A DNA stretch of 64,000 bases, from positions 26,196,970 through 26,260,969 of the forward strand of contig JAAOOA010000116.1 of assembly GCA_012861695.1 (NCBI GenBank), given 5' to 3'. Numbering within the stretch: position 1 is the stretch's first letter; each line of letters begins with the position of its first letter. The translations under genes were made by a program, and so were the position numbers. The stretch is from Trematomus loennbergii (Eukaryota; Chordata; Actinopteri; Perciformes; Nototheniidae). A model generated the notes under the pieces. That model was not told the DNA's origin and did no database searches. It was given only the letters and a program-made list of their open reading frames with translations. Below are positions 44,600-56,348 of this stretch, in pieces.

Positions 44600-45140
44600 C
44601 TGGAACTGGTGCAGCCGGGCGATTGGTTCACAACCATCGACCTGAAGGACGCTTACTTTCATGTCGAAATTGCTAGAAAGCCAAAACACAGGAAGTATTT
44701 GCGTTTTGCCTTCCAGGGGATAGCCTACGAGTACAACAGACTACCGTTCGGCTACTCCCTGTCCCCACGCACGTTCAGCAAATGTGTGGCCACAGCGCTT
44801 TAGCCGCTTCGCGACCATGGCATGAGGGTTTTATTTTATCTCAACGACCTCATAGTCATGGCCAGGTCCAGGGAATGGGCAGACCACACAGCCCAATTGA
44901 TCTTACACCTAACCAAGTTGGGGGTTTGCGGTCAATTGGAAGAAGAGCAGTCCCATACCTCACCAGCAGGTGGGGTATCTGGGGATTTTGCTCGATGCAG
45001 CCCCCATCGAGAGCGAGGGGTATGCCCCCATCGAGAGTGAGGTGTACGCCCCCATCGAGAGAGAGGTGTACGCCCCCATCGAGAAAGAGGGCAGGCTACG
45101 TGCCACTCTGTCAGAGAACAGACAGACGTCCCTGCTTCAG
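44600..45140 (+). pseudogene. DIRS reverse transcriptase fragment, copy 2
   Basis: DWFTTIDLKDAYFHVEIA and GYSLSPRTFSKCVATAL match copy 1. A TAG (44,801-44,803) sits at the codon where copy 1 has TAA. The catalytic box reads FYLNDLIVMA, an Asp to Asn change in the YLDD motif, so this RT is dead. A 24-bp repeat follows at 44,997-45,090. Confidence 0.8.
44997..45090. repeat. 24-bp in-frame minisatellite, four units
   Basis: Units start with GCCCCCATCGAGA and encode an eight-residue repeat of the PIESE(G/V)YA type. Copy 1 has a single related segment at this place (GVVLDADA region), so the expansion is specific to copy 2. Confidence 0.85.
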
Positions 45141-45189
45141 GCAGTTTGCAGACTGAACGTGGTACGAGGAAAGGAGTCTAGAGCCTATG

Positions 45190-45480
45190 TCCAGTACATT
45201 GGGCTCTATTCTATCCTATATACAGCTACTGGTGGACAAGGGGCTTGCTCATGCCACAGTCAAGGTGTATGCAGCAGCCATCTCGTCCTGTCATGAGGGA
45301 TTTGGCGGCAGACCAGTCTTTAGCCAACTGCTTATGAAGCGTTTTTTGCAGGGGATCAGGAGACAGCGCCCAGTGGTGCATGTCTCCACCCCAAAATGAG
45401 AACTGCCATTGGTGCTCGAGGCTTTGGTTACGGAACTGTTTGAGCCTCTGGAGCCCTCCTCCCTGAAGGGTTATACAGCT
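45190..45480 (+). pseudogene. DIRS tyrosine recombinase N-terminus, copy 2
   Basis: The frame reads SILSYIQLLVDKGLAHATVK and continues to the position of RPVVHVSTPK, where a TGA occurs. It matches the first third of the YR in copy 1. The Arg, His-x-x-Arg and Tyr residues are not present. Confidence 0.75.
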
Positions 45481-45844
45481 AGACGGCTTTAGTCTGGCTC
45501 TCCACTGGGGTCCGTGCACACTCTACACTGGGTTTTCCCATGCTCCTTAGGGACCTGGGAAACGTGGTGCTCAGTGTTTAGGCACTTGCACTGACACCTG
45601 CAGGGTTGAGCTATGGGCTTATTCAGACCGATTAGGCTCTACCCAGCCAGGTAAGCTGCGGCCCCGACTTCTCCACGGTCACAACCGGGTGGTAGGAAGT
45701 TGGGGTGCGATGGCTGTCATCCAAAGGCCGGTCAGGAGCAGTGTGGTGGGTTGATGTTGTGGGGCGACAGGGCGTTTATCCACCGGGGCTCCACCCACTG
45801 TACCCATAGAGTCCAGTAGAGGGCGGAGCCTGTGTGAGATAGAA

Positions 45845-46148
45845 CGGTGGGTTACGTATTGTAACCCTAGTTCTATAAGCATAGGTGGAGCTACCTAGGG
45901 GCCCTGTCTTTCCTATGCCGCTCGCTGAAGAGGGTGTAGGTTGACAGTCAGGAGGTGTAGCTGCCTTATATACTGTGAGGCCTGCGCTCGCATTCAGATA
46001 GGCTCGCCCTGATTGGCCGGCTACGTTTATGCAAATTCAGTGTGTGAATGCTTGCGTATCATTGATGAAGAGTAGTACCCATAGAGTCCAGTAGAGGGCT
46101 CCGCCTGTGCTTATAGAACTAGGGTTACAATACGTAACCCACCGTTTC
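45845..46148. repeat. DIRS terminal module, copy 2
   Basis: Palindromic arms with GGGTTACGTATTGTAACCCTA (start about 45,849) and its inverse at about 46,118-46,142 surround a ~190-bp core containing TTATATA near 45,965. In reverse orientation it matches 16,111-16,407 and 63,191-63,489. Confidence 0.7.
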
Positions 46149-46154
46149 TGCCAA

Positions 46155-46530
46155 AGGTAGCAAAATTTATCCAGCTGACACCATCTCTGTGAGAGCATTG
46201 AAAGATAAGAGACCGAAAAATGTGGGAGAGCTTCGAGATATCATGGGCTTGCTAAGCTACTACAGACAATACATACAGAACTTTTCCCGAATTGCTGGGC
46301 CTTTATGACTTGTTGAAAGGTACAGCAGAAGACAACAATGTAACAGAAAACAGGAGAAAAACAAGACGAGTCACAGAAAAAAATAAAGGAGTGCTGTCAC
46401 ACAAACCAATTGTGTGGACTGAAGAACATCGTTGCATCCTGGAATGGCTAATAGACTGTTTGGTTGAGCCCCCAGTCCTCGGGTTCCCTGACTTCTCACT
46501 GCCATTTGTCCTCCATGCAAGAAAGAGGTC
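46155..46530 (+). pseudogene. Ty3/gypsy pol fragment (end of RT/start of RNase H)
   Basis: The frame reads ALKDKRPKNVGELRDIMGLL, SYYRQYIQNFSRIAGP and, after a one-base shift at about 46,300, LYDLLKG. It goes on to IVWTEEHRCILEWL and GFPDFSLPFVLHA. This is the classic gypsy stretch between RT and RNase H. It is short, frameshifted and lacks the RNase H Asp. Confidence 0.75.
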
Positions 46531-46899
46531 AAACGTTTAGATAACACAAATATCTTTATTCTTTTAAGCTTTAACTGACATTTTTACAAATAAAAAATAT
46601 ACATGCAATACAAATGTATTGCACAATAGCTGTGCCTTATTTTAACTGAGCTATGCCTGTGGCAAGCTATTAACAGGCATTACACTGTGCCTTGTCTTTT
46701 TCTTTTTTAGTGTTTAGCCTCACTTTAGAGCGTTTACCGCGATCCATCTTTGGTGTTATGAAGTGACTGAGCTCGTGAACTGTCTACGGGAGGGCGGGGG
46801 AGCCTCGCTGCGGGGCAACTGTGGACCTCTGTTGCCTGTCAGCGCAACTTACATGATGCAGTTTTAAAAAATGGCGGCCCGCTGACGACCGGCCGTTCT

Positions 46900-47140
46900 G
46901 TGATTCTCCAGAACACACAGATGGCCAGTCCCCGTATTCCACCGGGTCACTGCGGCGCCGCGGTGCAGACGGACCCGCAGCGCAGATGGACCCGGTGGAA
47001 TACAGGGTCTACTGCGTTTAGGAACCGTTAAGCTGAACCGAAATTGTGTATTTTGTACGGGTACCCGGTACCCGGCATTTTCTTATCGGTTCTCATCTGG
47101 AACCGAGTTTCGGTTCCCAACCCTACTCATACCTCATTCA
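46900..47140. repeat. Small palindrome and hAT-like end fragment
   Basis: GTATTCCACCGGGTC (about 46,937) is inverted as GACCCGGTGGAATAC (about 46,988). Further on, AGGAACCGTTAAGCTGAACC and CGAGTTTCGGTTCCCAACCC resemble fish hAT termini. Stretch 46,540-46,900 shows no gene. Confidence 0.4.
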
Positions 47141-48219
47141 CACCAACGCAACTCCGGTTCAAGCTCCGTGCTAGAGCTTTTCAGGTTCAGAACCGGTTTC
47201 TTCGTTTAGCTTCGGCTCTTTTCACACCGCCCAGAGTCCGACTGGTGCTGCGTCATTGCGTCATCGTGCCTGCTACTCGTTTTGGTTTTGCTCTGTCGAA
47301 ACGAAATGGAAGAAATGGGACGACTTTACTACCAACTTTACAGTCGTTCTGTTCTGCCGGGGGTCCTGCCAACCCCATGTCCTATTCCGTTGGGGGTTCC
47401 GCTGGGAGTCCTGCCAACACCATATCCTGTCCTGTTGGGGGTCCCGCCGACACGTGCTACGCCGAGGGTCCTGCCGACACCAGATCCTGTCCTGTTGGGG
47501 GTTCCGCCGACACCTGCTCCGCCGGGTTTCCTGCCAACACCATATCCTGTCCTGTTGGGGGTCCCGCCGACACGTGCTACGCCGAGGGTCCTGCCGACAC
47601 CAGCCCTTGTTTAATCGGGAACACCTGTCCCGGCAACACCGGTGATTATCCCGCTGACACCTGTTCCGCCGGGGGTCCTGCCAACTCCCTGTCCTCTCCT
47701 GTTGGTGGTCCCGCCGATACCTGTTCCAGCGGGGGTCCCGCCAAAATCTTGTCCTGTCCTGTTTGGGGTCCCGTTGACACCAGCCCTTGCTCCGTCGGGG
47801 TCCCATTGACACCAGCCCATGTTCCGTCCAGGGTCCCATCTACGCCTGACCCGCCAGGGGTTCCACCAGCTCCTGCTCTCGATCCCAGTGCTCTGGCGAT
47901 CCAGCTGACACTGGAGGGATCCCATCGCGGCCTACGCCGTCTTCCTGCCCGTCCTCCGGAGCTGTCCCCTCGCCGCCTTCTTGTCCGACCTTGTGCCCGG
48001 CCTCCTGAGTTCCCCAGCCGCGGCCTTCGCCCTCGAGCCCGGCCCCCTGAGTTCCCCAGCCGCGGCCTTCGCCCTCGAGCCCGGCCCCCTGAGTTCCCCA
48101 GCCGCGGCCTTCGCCCTCGAGCCCGGCCCCCTGAGTTCCCCAGCCGCGGCCTTCGCCCTCTAGCCCGGCCCCCTGACTCTTCCAGCCGCTGCCTTCGCCC
48201 TCATGCCCGGCCCCCTTAG
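47044..48219 (+). other. 391-codon open frame over two minisatellites; coding status unclear
   Basis: The frame has an ordinary first ~110 residues, then a Gly/Pro/Ala/Asp/Thr repeat region (47,360-47,800, with recurring GGPADTC-like units) and an Arg/Pro repeat (ARPPEFPSRGLRPR, 14 residues, 47,996-48,220). All three plus frames and some minus frames are long and open here, as expected for GC-rich repeats lacking stops. Such sequence often lies in the 3' part of fish gypsy elements, and a gypsy scrap is 500 bp upstream. I would not call it a host gene. Confidence 0.35.
47360..47800. repeat. Imperfect GC-rich minisatellite, ~60-bp pattern
   Basis: CCTGTCCTGTTGGGGGT(C/T)CC and GTCCTGCC(G/A)ACACCA recur many times. 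47,420-47,500 and 47,540-47,600 are near-identical. Confidence 0.8.
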
Positions 48220-48235
48220 TTCGCCCGCTGTGGCC
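47990..48235. repeat. 42-bp minisatellite, about five units
   Basis: The unit contains CCTGAGTTCCCCAGCCGCGG, then CCTTCGCCCTCGAGCC. Three central units are identical; outer ones diverge. Confidence 0.9.
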
Positions 48236-48438
48236 TTCGCCCCTTTTTGAACTCTGCCTTGCCCCCGTGCCGTCCGCCCGAGATATCCTCCATGAACTCT
48301 GCCTTGCCCCCGGGCCGTCCGCCCGAGACCCCTTCCTGGTCCTCTGCCGTGCCCCGGGCTGTCAGCCCAAACCCGTCCTCCAGACCCCCTCTACCCACCT
48401 TTTTGGCCCTAGTTATGCGCTAGTAAAAGGCCCTAGTA

Positions 48439-48690
48439 AAATCCTCCGTTATCCAATGGGAATGGACGCTCACATTGCCTTTAACTGCCGCTGACATGGA
48501 CCGATGCGGTGCTTCCCTGAGCGTCAAATACCGCCGCCGATGGGAATACATTGCAATCAGTTGAAAGCTCTTTGCGTCCGTTTATGAAGCTGAAGGAGAC
48601 TCGGTGCATCACAACTGCACGCCAAAGGACCCTGACCAAGCGTCGCTATCGGACTATCAGGGAGTGAGACTGTGTTGGATCACGCACACC
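48439..48690 (+). mobile_element. Single end of the TIR transposon family seen at 10,289-12,437
   Basis: Starting at AAATCCTCCGTTATCCAATG, it matches 12,228-12,430 and also carries the AAGCTCTTTGCGTCCGTTTA segment present (inverted) at the left end of the 10.3-kb copy. It ends CAGGGAGTGAGACTGTGTTG. No second end was found nearby. Confidence 0.7.
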
Positions 48691-49400
48691 TGTGCCTTAT
48701 ATACCCGTGCGTGCCAGTACTACTGGTGTGTCTTACATAATTATCCATGTCATCTGTCAGGTGGGGACATATGGAATATGTAGCTGGGTGGAGAGATAGT
48801 CTGTTCACTCAGAGAACAACGGTTACAATGTAACCTACAGTTATCTGCCAGCCAGAGGTGAGCTGTTGAAAAGTGCATTGTATCTAGAGTAAGCCAGCTG
48901 TTAGTGACAATCCCTGAAAGTTTCCATATGTAATTTCGTGGAAGGTAATATTTTTTAAATAAACATTTTGACCCAAGACCACAAGAAAAACTGTCAAGTT
49001 TTCCTAAAAGTGAATGTCAGCTCTCAGGTTTCAGGCCCGCTTTTTGTGATATTATATTTGGTTATTTAGTGTTTATTCTACTTCTATCATAGATACATTA
49101 AAATTATTAATGCAAATTTAGCACATTCACACTAAACCTGCATGGAAGGTGACCAATCTTACTAACATTTCACAAAATATGTTCTTGCAAAAATAGTTCA
49201 CCAAGGCAAACGTTTTGGACAAAAAACTGCCGATCTTTGTAATTTACTGTACGTATAACATTAAAGTTAAGGCAGGGGGCCAAACATAGAAAGCTTGATA
49301 GTTTATTAATTCCCATAATCCTCAGCTGCACTGATAATTATCTAATGTTAGCATGCTTAAAGGTTTAACATGTTCCAAATTGCAAACAATAGCATTTCAT

Positions 49401-49895
49401 TTAAAGGGGACCTATCATTCAAAATGCACTTTTGTACGTCTTTTATACATGAATATGTGTCCCCGGTGTTCCAGGGAACTCACCAAGTGTCAGAAAACAC
49501 AACCCTCTCTATTTTCCTCTATACCCAAATCTCTAAAAAAGGGGCTGCAACGGATCTGATAAAAACTGATCCAGATTTGAACACTGTCCTGACGTCAGGA
49601 CGGTGGCGCTACGGCTATTGGGCCAACTCCACCAATCAGGAGGAGACTGCCACGGCCATTGCCGTTCGAAAACGCTGGAGACGCTGTAGTACATATGCCA
49701 GGCCAGTAGATGGTGCTGTTCTCACTGAATCTGCCCTTGCTAAAACAGAGTTAGAAATTGTCAAATTGAGCAAAATGAGGCATGGCTAAAATGCATGATC
49801 TGTTTGGTATTTTGAAAAAAAAAGTATAAATATGCCTTATATAGGTATGGTCCTACACTATATTATTCAAATATAGCATGATAGGTCCACTTTAA
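49401..49895. mobile_element. TTAA-flanked MITE, copy 1
   Basis: It starts TTAAAGGGGACCTATCAT and ends ATGATAGGTCCACTTTAA, a 14+-bp terminal inverted repeat with TTAA at both ends. The 495-bp body is non-coding; the 139-codon plus frame is incidental. The second copy at 61,945-62,429 is inverted and very similar. TTAA targets suggest piggyBac or Kolobok. Confidence 0.85.
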
Positions 49896-50378
49896 GTAAA
49901 GGTGAAAAAGCAGGGACTCACACGGCTGTAGACTGTTGTTTATTGAATATATTACATCATCATTACATTTTCATTATAGTAACAAAGGGTGAATGATTCA
50001 CAACAAAATATTAAAACACAATAACAGTAAGTGGTTTAACACCACAATGCCTAACATACAGTACACCTCAAATCCTGTCAAATCTACTTTTTATGACGAT
50101 ATTTAAAAAATAAAACATTTTAATATTGACCTTAAATATGCATGAAGAGGCAGCACATAATATGTGTTCTAACTTTAAATCTATTACATTTAACAGAATA
50201 GTAATATTTTAACATTTGAGGGAAATTCAAGCCAAATCTGAATTTAAATCAAGCATATACAATATTGTTGTTGTGCTTATGGTGATCTCTATCTATTCAT
50301 GTATCCCTTTAAATAATAGGAAACACAATCTAACATATTCCTTTTATATTTCAGCAGCAGGACCCTTCTTCAGAAATC

Positions 50379-51286
50379 TTAACACGACTCCTTGATTTGA
50401 GGCAGACCCAGGCCATAAACGATAGGGTTATTGAGGGGGGGAATGATCAGATACGCTAAAGACAAAATAACTGTGATGCTTGGATTCAGTTGATCAGCCT
50501 CAAATCGAGTCAAATACAACTCGCAGAAGAGAGAGATGGAGTAGGTCAAAAAGGAGACGATGTGAGGCAGGCAGGTTTGTAACGCCTTTCCTCTGAATTC
50601 AGACGAGCTCCTCTTGCAGACCAGCAGAATCCGTAGATATGTGTACAGGACGAAGAACATGGGGATGAAGATGCCGGTCACTATGGTAAACTGACCAGTT
50701 ATGTTGTTTGGAGTGATGTCCACACAGGAGAGCTGCAACACAGGCCAGTTAGAGCAGAAAATCCTGTGCAGTTTATTTCCACACAGCGGTAATTTAACAG
50801 TAAGATAGACACCAAAGCCAATAATAAACACTGGGTAGAAAACAGCAACGAGCACAAGAACCTGCACCCATTTGAACGTCATTTTACTGTGATAGTGTAA
50901 GGGCTGACAGATAGCAATGAATCTATCGTAGGCCATGATGGTGAGGATGGTCAGCTCACAGGAAGCACAGGTGTAAATAACATACACCTGAATAAAGCAT
51001 AATGGACGTGAGACCAAATGAGAGTCAGAGACGATGTCCTGCAGGAACCTGGGAAGAATCCAGCTGAGCCAAACAGAGAGTTTACACACAGACAGCTGAT
51101 GAAAATATACATGGGCTGATGCAGAGACTTCTCCAGGAACACTGCCAGAATAATGGCCATGTTAGCAGAGACTATCGTCACATAGATGAACAGACACAAG
51201 ATGAAGAACAGGTATCTGAGGGGCCCAAAGTCTGCAAACAGAGTCAACTGAAAGTAGGGAGGGTTCAGGCTGCTGTTGCTCTTCAT
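50379..51286 (-). pseudogene. Olfactory receptor, intronless, one frameshift
   Basis: It starts MKSNSSLNPPYF at 51,286. TM1-TM2 include LHQPMYIFISCLCVNSLFGS. Near 51,049-51,056 the frame shifts by one base, then continues RFLQDIVSD, the diagnostic MAYDRFIAICQPLHYHSKM at the end of TM3, a Cys-rich second extracellular loop, RGKALQTCLPH before TM6, and NPIVYGL in TM7. The stop is TAA at 50,379-50,381. Total length is about 300 codons, normal for a fish OR. The single lesion could be a true pseudogenising indel or a sequence error. ORs are odorant GPCRs on cilia of olfactory neurons. Confidence 0.88.
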
Positions 51287-51359
51287 GTCTGCTCCAAAGA
51301 GAGGAACAATACAGGAACTGTAAATGAGATGGTGTTAGCTACATTTCAGATATTAATAC

Positions 51360-52460
51360 AAAATCAGCCTGCATGCAATCTCCAACAGTTGTATGTGACC
51401 ATGTTAAATATAACATCTGGGAAAATCTCACCTCCACATACAGTAGTTCACAGACTTATTCAGGCTCTCTATATCTGCGAAGAAAGGGGGAATATAAATG
51501 CACAATAAGGGAAATGTTCAAAGGAAAATGTCGTAATTCAACACCTACAGTAATACAAAAACACAATAAGCCTGCGTGCATGTGAATTGCGACCTTCCTA
51601 ACACTTGTACTTGACAATATTGAATTTAACTTCAGGTTGCTGGAGAAGAGAAGCACACAAATGAAGGGCAGGAAAAAAGTCTCATAAACTACATGAACCA
51701 CCAAGATGGTAATTCGCATTGATTTAAACATTATTTCACACTCCTACACATTGCCTCCTTCATGTTTGCAAGTTGGCCTAAACAGAGAACACATTCATAG
51801 AAAGAACAAGAGTTATAGAAAGGAGATGCAAGACTTAAGGAAAGGTCACAAGCAGACAATAATCAATATAATCTAATTTGAAGTAAGTCAAATATAAGTG
51901 AGAATATATTTCCTTATGTTAAATACATATATGTGCACAAATACTTGCATGCAGAACCAGTATACACATGTATACAGTATGATTATCTACCTGTGCAAGG
52001 TACTAACAATAAAACAACATATGTTACTCAATATTAATATATTAATATGAATACAAAATCAGCTGCATGCATGCATGTGAATTGTAAAATCTCCTAGGGT
52101 TGTACGTGACAATATTGTGCTGGGAATATCTCACCTCCACATACACTACATGCAGCAAAGATCTGGCATGTCTCAGTTATTCAAACAGGAGTTCACAGAC
52201 TTACTCACTTTCTATATCTGGATAAAAAGGAGGGAATATAAATGCAACTTGTCCTAATTCAACACATACAATACTAAAAACCACAATAACCTGCATGCAT
52301 GTGAATGGCAAACGCTCACAGTTGGACCTGACAATAGTAAATATAATAAGTAACTGAAGAAGTGATGTACACAAAATAAGACCTTCTCATAAACTACATG
52401 CACCACAATCCTGGCATTTCTCAGTTATTTAAACAGTATTTACTCACATTTAAAATGTTT
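51360..52460. repeat. Diverged tandem duplication upstream of the olfactory receptor
   Basis: 51,360-51,640 and 52,045-52,330 share the same order of blocks: ACAAAATCAG(C)CTGCATGCA, TCTCACCTCCACATACA, GTTCACAGACTTA, GGGAATATAAATGCA, and AACCTGCATGCATGTGAAT-like. CTCATAAACTACATG(A/C)ACCAC also recurs (51,681 and 52,385). The unit is ~700 bp. It probably duplicates OR 5'-flanking sequence. Confidence 0.6.
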
Positions 52461-53037
52461 GTGTTTGCACCTAAAGCAAAAAGAGAGATGCATTCAAAGA
52501 TCAACCGGTAAAGGAAAGGAGAGGAAGACCTGAAAAAAAGGCTAAACTTGCCCTAGCCAGCATATAGTATCATCACATTGAAGGATAATGTAAGTGAGAA
52601 TAATCCATAGCATATACACTATGTTAATCAATGCTTGCATAAGAATAACAGATTCAATGAATTCAACACTCTCAGTACATCAGCACATTAAATACACTCA
52701 TACAGAATAATTATTGACTTACTGATTCCATGCGTGAAAGTGTGCTGTAGGAACATTCACATATCTTATACTTGTGTTCAGATCAGCACGATAACCTTGA
52801 AAGCATTCAATAGTCAGTAGTGTGTTTTACAATAGTTAGACAACTGAAACAACCATCAACAATTACGTTTAAGATTCAACGTGGGTACTAACAATAAAAC
52901 AATGTATGTAACTCAGCATGTTAGTGACTTTGACATGATGAGAGGAAGCCTCCCCCCTGTAATGATCCACTCTGAAGAAGCTGGACACTTTAGGTCTGTC
53001 TGCTGCTAGGATGCAAACGTTGCATCATGTTACTGAG

Positions 53038-53039
<2 letters not shown>

Positions 53040-53128
<89 letters not shown>

Positions 53129-53206
53129 TGTGGTGGTGTGTGTGTGTGTGTGTGTGTGGTGTGTGTGCGTGTTGTGTGTGTGTGTTTGTGTGTGTATGTG
53201 TGTGTA

Positions 53207-53279
<73 letters not shown>
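53040..53279. repeat. (TG)n microsatellite with interruptions
   Basis: About 240 bases of TG with GTGGTG, GCG and TAT interruptions; a CA run follows at 53,356-53,393. Long frames across it are artefacts. Confidence 0.95.
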
Positions 53280-53280
<1 letters not shown>

Positions 53281-53354
53281 CCCACTAATGACACTCATTA
53301 CATCAGCTTCTGTGAACACCGCTCTCATCTGAAAACATTGCATCATAGTACTTA

Positions 53355-53396
<42 letters not shown>

Positions 53397-53399
53397 TAC

Positions 53400-53780
53400 A
53401 TCACTTTAGGTCATTTCTGATAACGATATCACCATATCTTGACCTCTTTGACCTTAGAGTCTAACACACACAAGACTTCTGTTTGTGACTCCCTGATCTC
53501 TTCTGTCACATTTCTTAATTTTCCATCATCTGCATTTTATGGAGTCTTTTGTGTGTGCAAAAACAACAAGTTTTTAACCTTTCAAATTTAAATACCACTT
53601 TATTTTCCTGTGATAAACATCATCAGAGAAACACAGAGACAGAAAGCAAGGACATAAAGCCCGGCAGGAAAGTGACTCTAAATGCTGCAAAAGGACAGAT
53701 ATGTTGTCCTGCATAATATCACCAGCACGCAAAACACGTGAATTAAATGCTAATCAAACACAGAAATGTCCTCCACCCTT

Positions 53781-53816
<36 letters not shown>

Positions 53817-54820
53817 TTATATATAGAGTCTATTTGAGTGAAATGTCTCCAAGTATTCAGCTCTGAGTTAAACCCCCTGCAAAACAAACACTCCTGAAGT
53901 GACAAATAACATATTAATATAGGCTAGATAATAATGAATATTCACTCCTTTATCCTTTATTATGGAAGAGCAAATCTTGAAACTGAACAAAGGCAGATAT
54001 TGTCAACTATTTTAGAGGTTTTCACTTGAAATCTGCTTCAAAGACAATTGGTGAAAGAAAGCGTTGAAGTGTCATGAGTTGCTCTTTCATAAAACACTTG
54101 TGGAGTTACTAAACTAAAATATAGCACAAAGCATAGCACAACAAGTAAGGAAATGTGTGTTTGGTAGATGTTTGTTTGTTGTAACAATGCTTCTTGGCAG
54201 TAAATCATATATTGTGGAAAGCTTGTTTATTTCCCTTTTTGAATGGTACTACATTTATGAGGAACATGCATTGGTGGGATGCTCAGAATCCGTGTATCTA
54301 CCGTCCAATTGTTTTTCTTTATTAAACAAGTAAGCGGAAGAGCGTCTGAGAGGCGTTTTTTGCTTTTTACCTTACTAAATGGTCAAAATGGTCCTTGGAG
54401 CGAGGGGCGGGGCGAAACTCACGGAAGTGATTTCAAAACAAAAGCACTCGTTTGCTAAAATCACACTTCACATCCTGCTGAAGGAACGGTGATTATTATA
54501 AATAAGGGGAATTTAGCGATCACAACGAAAACGGCCAAGACACATATTGAGCCCAGAAAATGGATGTTGTTAAGGGCTGTAAAAATAATAAGCCTGTGTC
54601 TAAAATGGACAACATTGTTAGGAGATTTAAACTATACAGCGATTCTGCACTCCGGTCAACTCAGCCGCCTCTCGAGTTTGTTTTTTCAAATCAGCTGCTC
54701 TTCATTATTCCTGCTATATTTGACGAGTGATACAAATATTTTTTACCACAAGTTCTTAAGGAAACTGACACTCTTGGACTCGGTACTAGTTTGACTTCTA
54801 CCAGAAATAAAATGAAGTAC
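53400..54820. other. Intergenic stretch, no recognisable gene
   Basis: Contains an (AT)n run at 53,785-53,812. A 101-codon plus frame at 54,489-54,794 has no family resemblance and no supporting signals. Confidence 0.4.
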
Positions 54821-54822
54821 TT

Positions 54823-55248
54823 TTACTGGGTAAAACTGAGCTTTGGGTAGATGTTAGTGCTGAACAGAACAGAGTTAATCAACAAAGCTGCAATGAACAT
54901 GTACATAGGCTCATGGAGGCTTTTGTGAATAACAATGATGCGCACAATAGTGGAATTACTGCAGATGATCAGAACATAAACTGTAAACATGATCACAAAA
55001 TACAGATATCTATATCTCTGCACTTCCACATGCCCATCAAAAGTTATGTCACATTGAATTGAGCATCCATCAGTAATGCAGGCAGATCATATGTTAACTC
55101 TCATGAACAATACCTGAACAGTCTCACTTGCAGTAACATCCAAGCTGTGATGAAGAGTGCTAATGCTTCACACAAAGAGTGCCAGAAAGTGTCTGAGTCT
55201 GTGGGAGGTTTTTTATCTGACTGCTAACTCCTCTATGGATCTCATTAA
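54823..55248 (-). pseudogene. Olfactory receptor 5' end, inverted duplicate
   Basis: The minus frame reads VEVQRYRYLYFVIMFTVY and LHEPMYMFIAALLINSVLFS, then NIYPKLSFTQ and a stop. This is an OR N-terminus to the end of TM2 only. Upstream (to 55,248) it includes flanking sequence. 54,898-55,248 is the near-exact inverse of 56,349-56,698. The start ATG frame is one base off from the TM1 frame, and the same lesion occurs in the partner copy. Confidence 0.85.
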
Positions 55249-55259
55249 GGAAAACAAGT

Positions 55260-56300
55260 GCAAATGCTCAATGGGTCAATGAATGCAGAAGAACGCCCAA
55301 AGATCCAGGGAAGATCCGAAGAACATAAAGATAAGATCCAGGGCAGACAAATGGAAGATCCAGGGACGGTAAAGGGAAGATTAGATTAGAAGCATTTTAT
55401 TGTCATTACTAAGTACAGCGAGAAGAGTAAAGCTAGTCCTTTTAAGATCTAGCGAATATCCAGGGAAGGTAAAGGGAAGATTCAGGAAGACCCAGGGAAG
55501 ATCCGGGCATTTTTGTTCTTGAGAGTCAGCGCCAACTCGGCTCATGTCCCACTCACCAACTCTCATAGGAATGAAAGGGGACCAGCCTTCAGCGCTGTAT
55601 CCATGTATGCCTCCATGATTTGCCCACCGTATGTGAAGCACTCTTTGTCCACCGAACCCCAGCCTGCAAAAGTCAAAACACAATGAGACATGGAAGAGCT
55701 TGAACTTGATGGCAAATACTGAAGAATTGATTGGAAGTTACGGCCGGAGAATTGACAAAGACATTTGCTGCAGCGATAAGGTGACACAGCTCCTGCCCAA
55801 CCAACTCTGAAGATCGCCCAGACGGTCCCATGTATTTTAGCTGGTTCAATAATCAACACTCTCCATGACAAGACAAAACAAACAAATCACTATAACACCT
55901 CTATCAGCTGATGCCAACGGGCAGGAATAAGGAGACAAAAGTAAGAGAACGCAGCACCCTAAGGTTGCAGGCCTGTGCTCGGTGAGGGAGTAGGAAGTGA
56001 TAAACTGGGTCCAAGGTATGGGCCTAGGAAATATGTTCCTCAACAATTGCTAGGGATAAGGAGGCAGAGTTTTAACAGGACAGGTAGTGTTGGATATTTG
56101 TTGCTGGCCTTGGGCGAATTGGGTCCAGTGACACCGACAAATGCATGGTGGAAACCTGGTTCTTGCAGAAGGCTGTGTCCTGAAGAGGCAGCTGAATAAA
56201 CCTCCACCAAACCTCCTCTCCTTACATCTTTTTATCTGAGTTTACAGTTAACTCTCACAGTAACGTGATCAATCCACGTTACATCAAACATTGCCTTTGT
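55260..56300. other. Spacer between inverted OR copies; retroelement scraps
   Basis: GAAGATCCAGGGA-type short repeats recur between 55,300 and 55,510. AGATTAGA...TTTATTGTCATTACTAAGTA near 55,380 resembles a LINE tail. A possible solo LTR-like stretch lies toward 56,280 (AATAAA near 56,195), but no paired end was found. Confidence 0.35.
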
Positions 56301-56348
56301 ATTCAGTACAATTCAGTTTGCTGAAGCTCTTCACGTGTTGATGGAGTT

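Larger units (their letters stand above)
43988..46148 (+). mobile_element. DIRS1-like retrotransposon, copy 2, rearranged and truncated
   Basis: The order is RNase H plus linker (43,988-44,597), then RT (44,600-about 45,140), then N-terminal YR (about 45,190-45,480), then the terminal module (45,845-46,148). This differs from the canonical RT-RNase H-YR order of copy 1. The catalytic C-terminal half of YR is missing. All parts have stops or shifts. Confidence 0.8.

Noticed and set aside
49370..49789. 139-codon plus frame
   Set aside because: Runs across a MITE whose inverted second copy at 62 kb has no comparable frame.
54489..54794. 101-codon plus ORF
   Set aside because: No recognisable motif, no codon or splice support, AT-rich context; probably chance.
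55700..56290. Possible solo LTR
   Set aside because: An AATAAA and a plausible 3' edge exist, but no matching TG...CA termini, target duplication or second copy was found.
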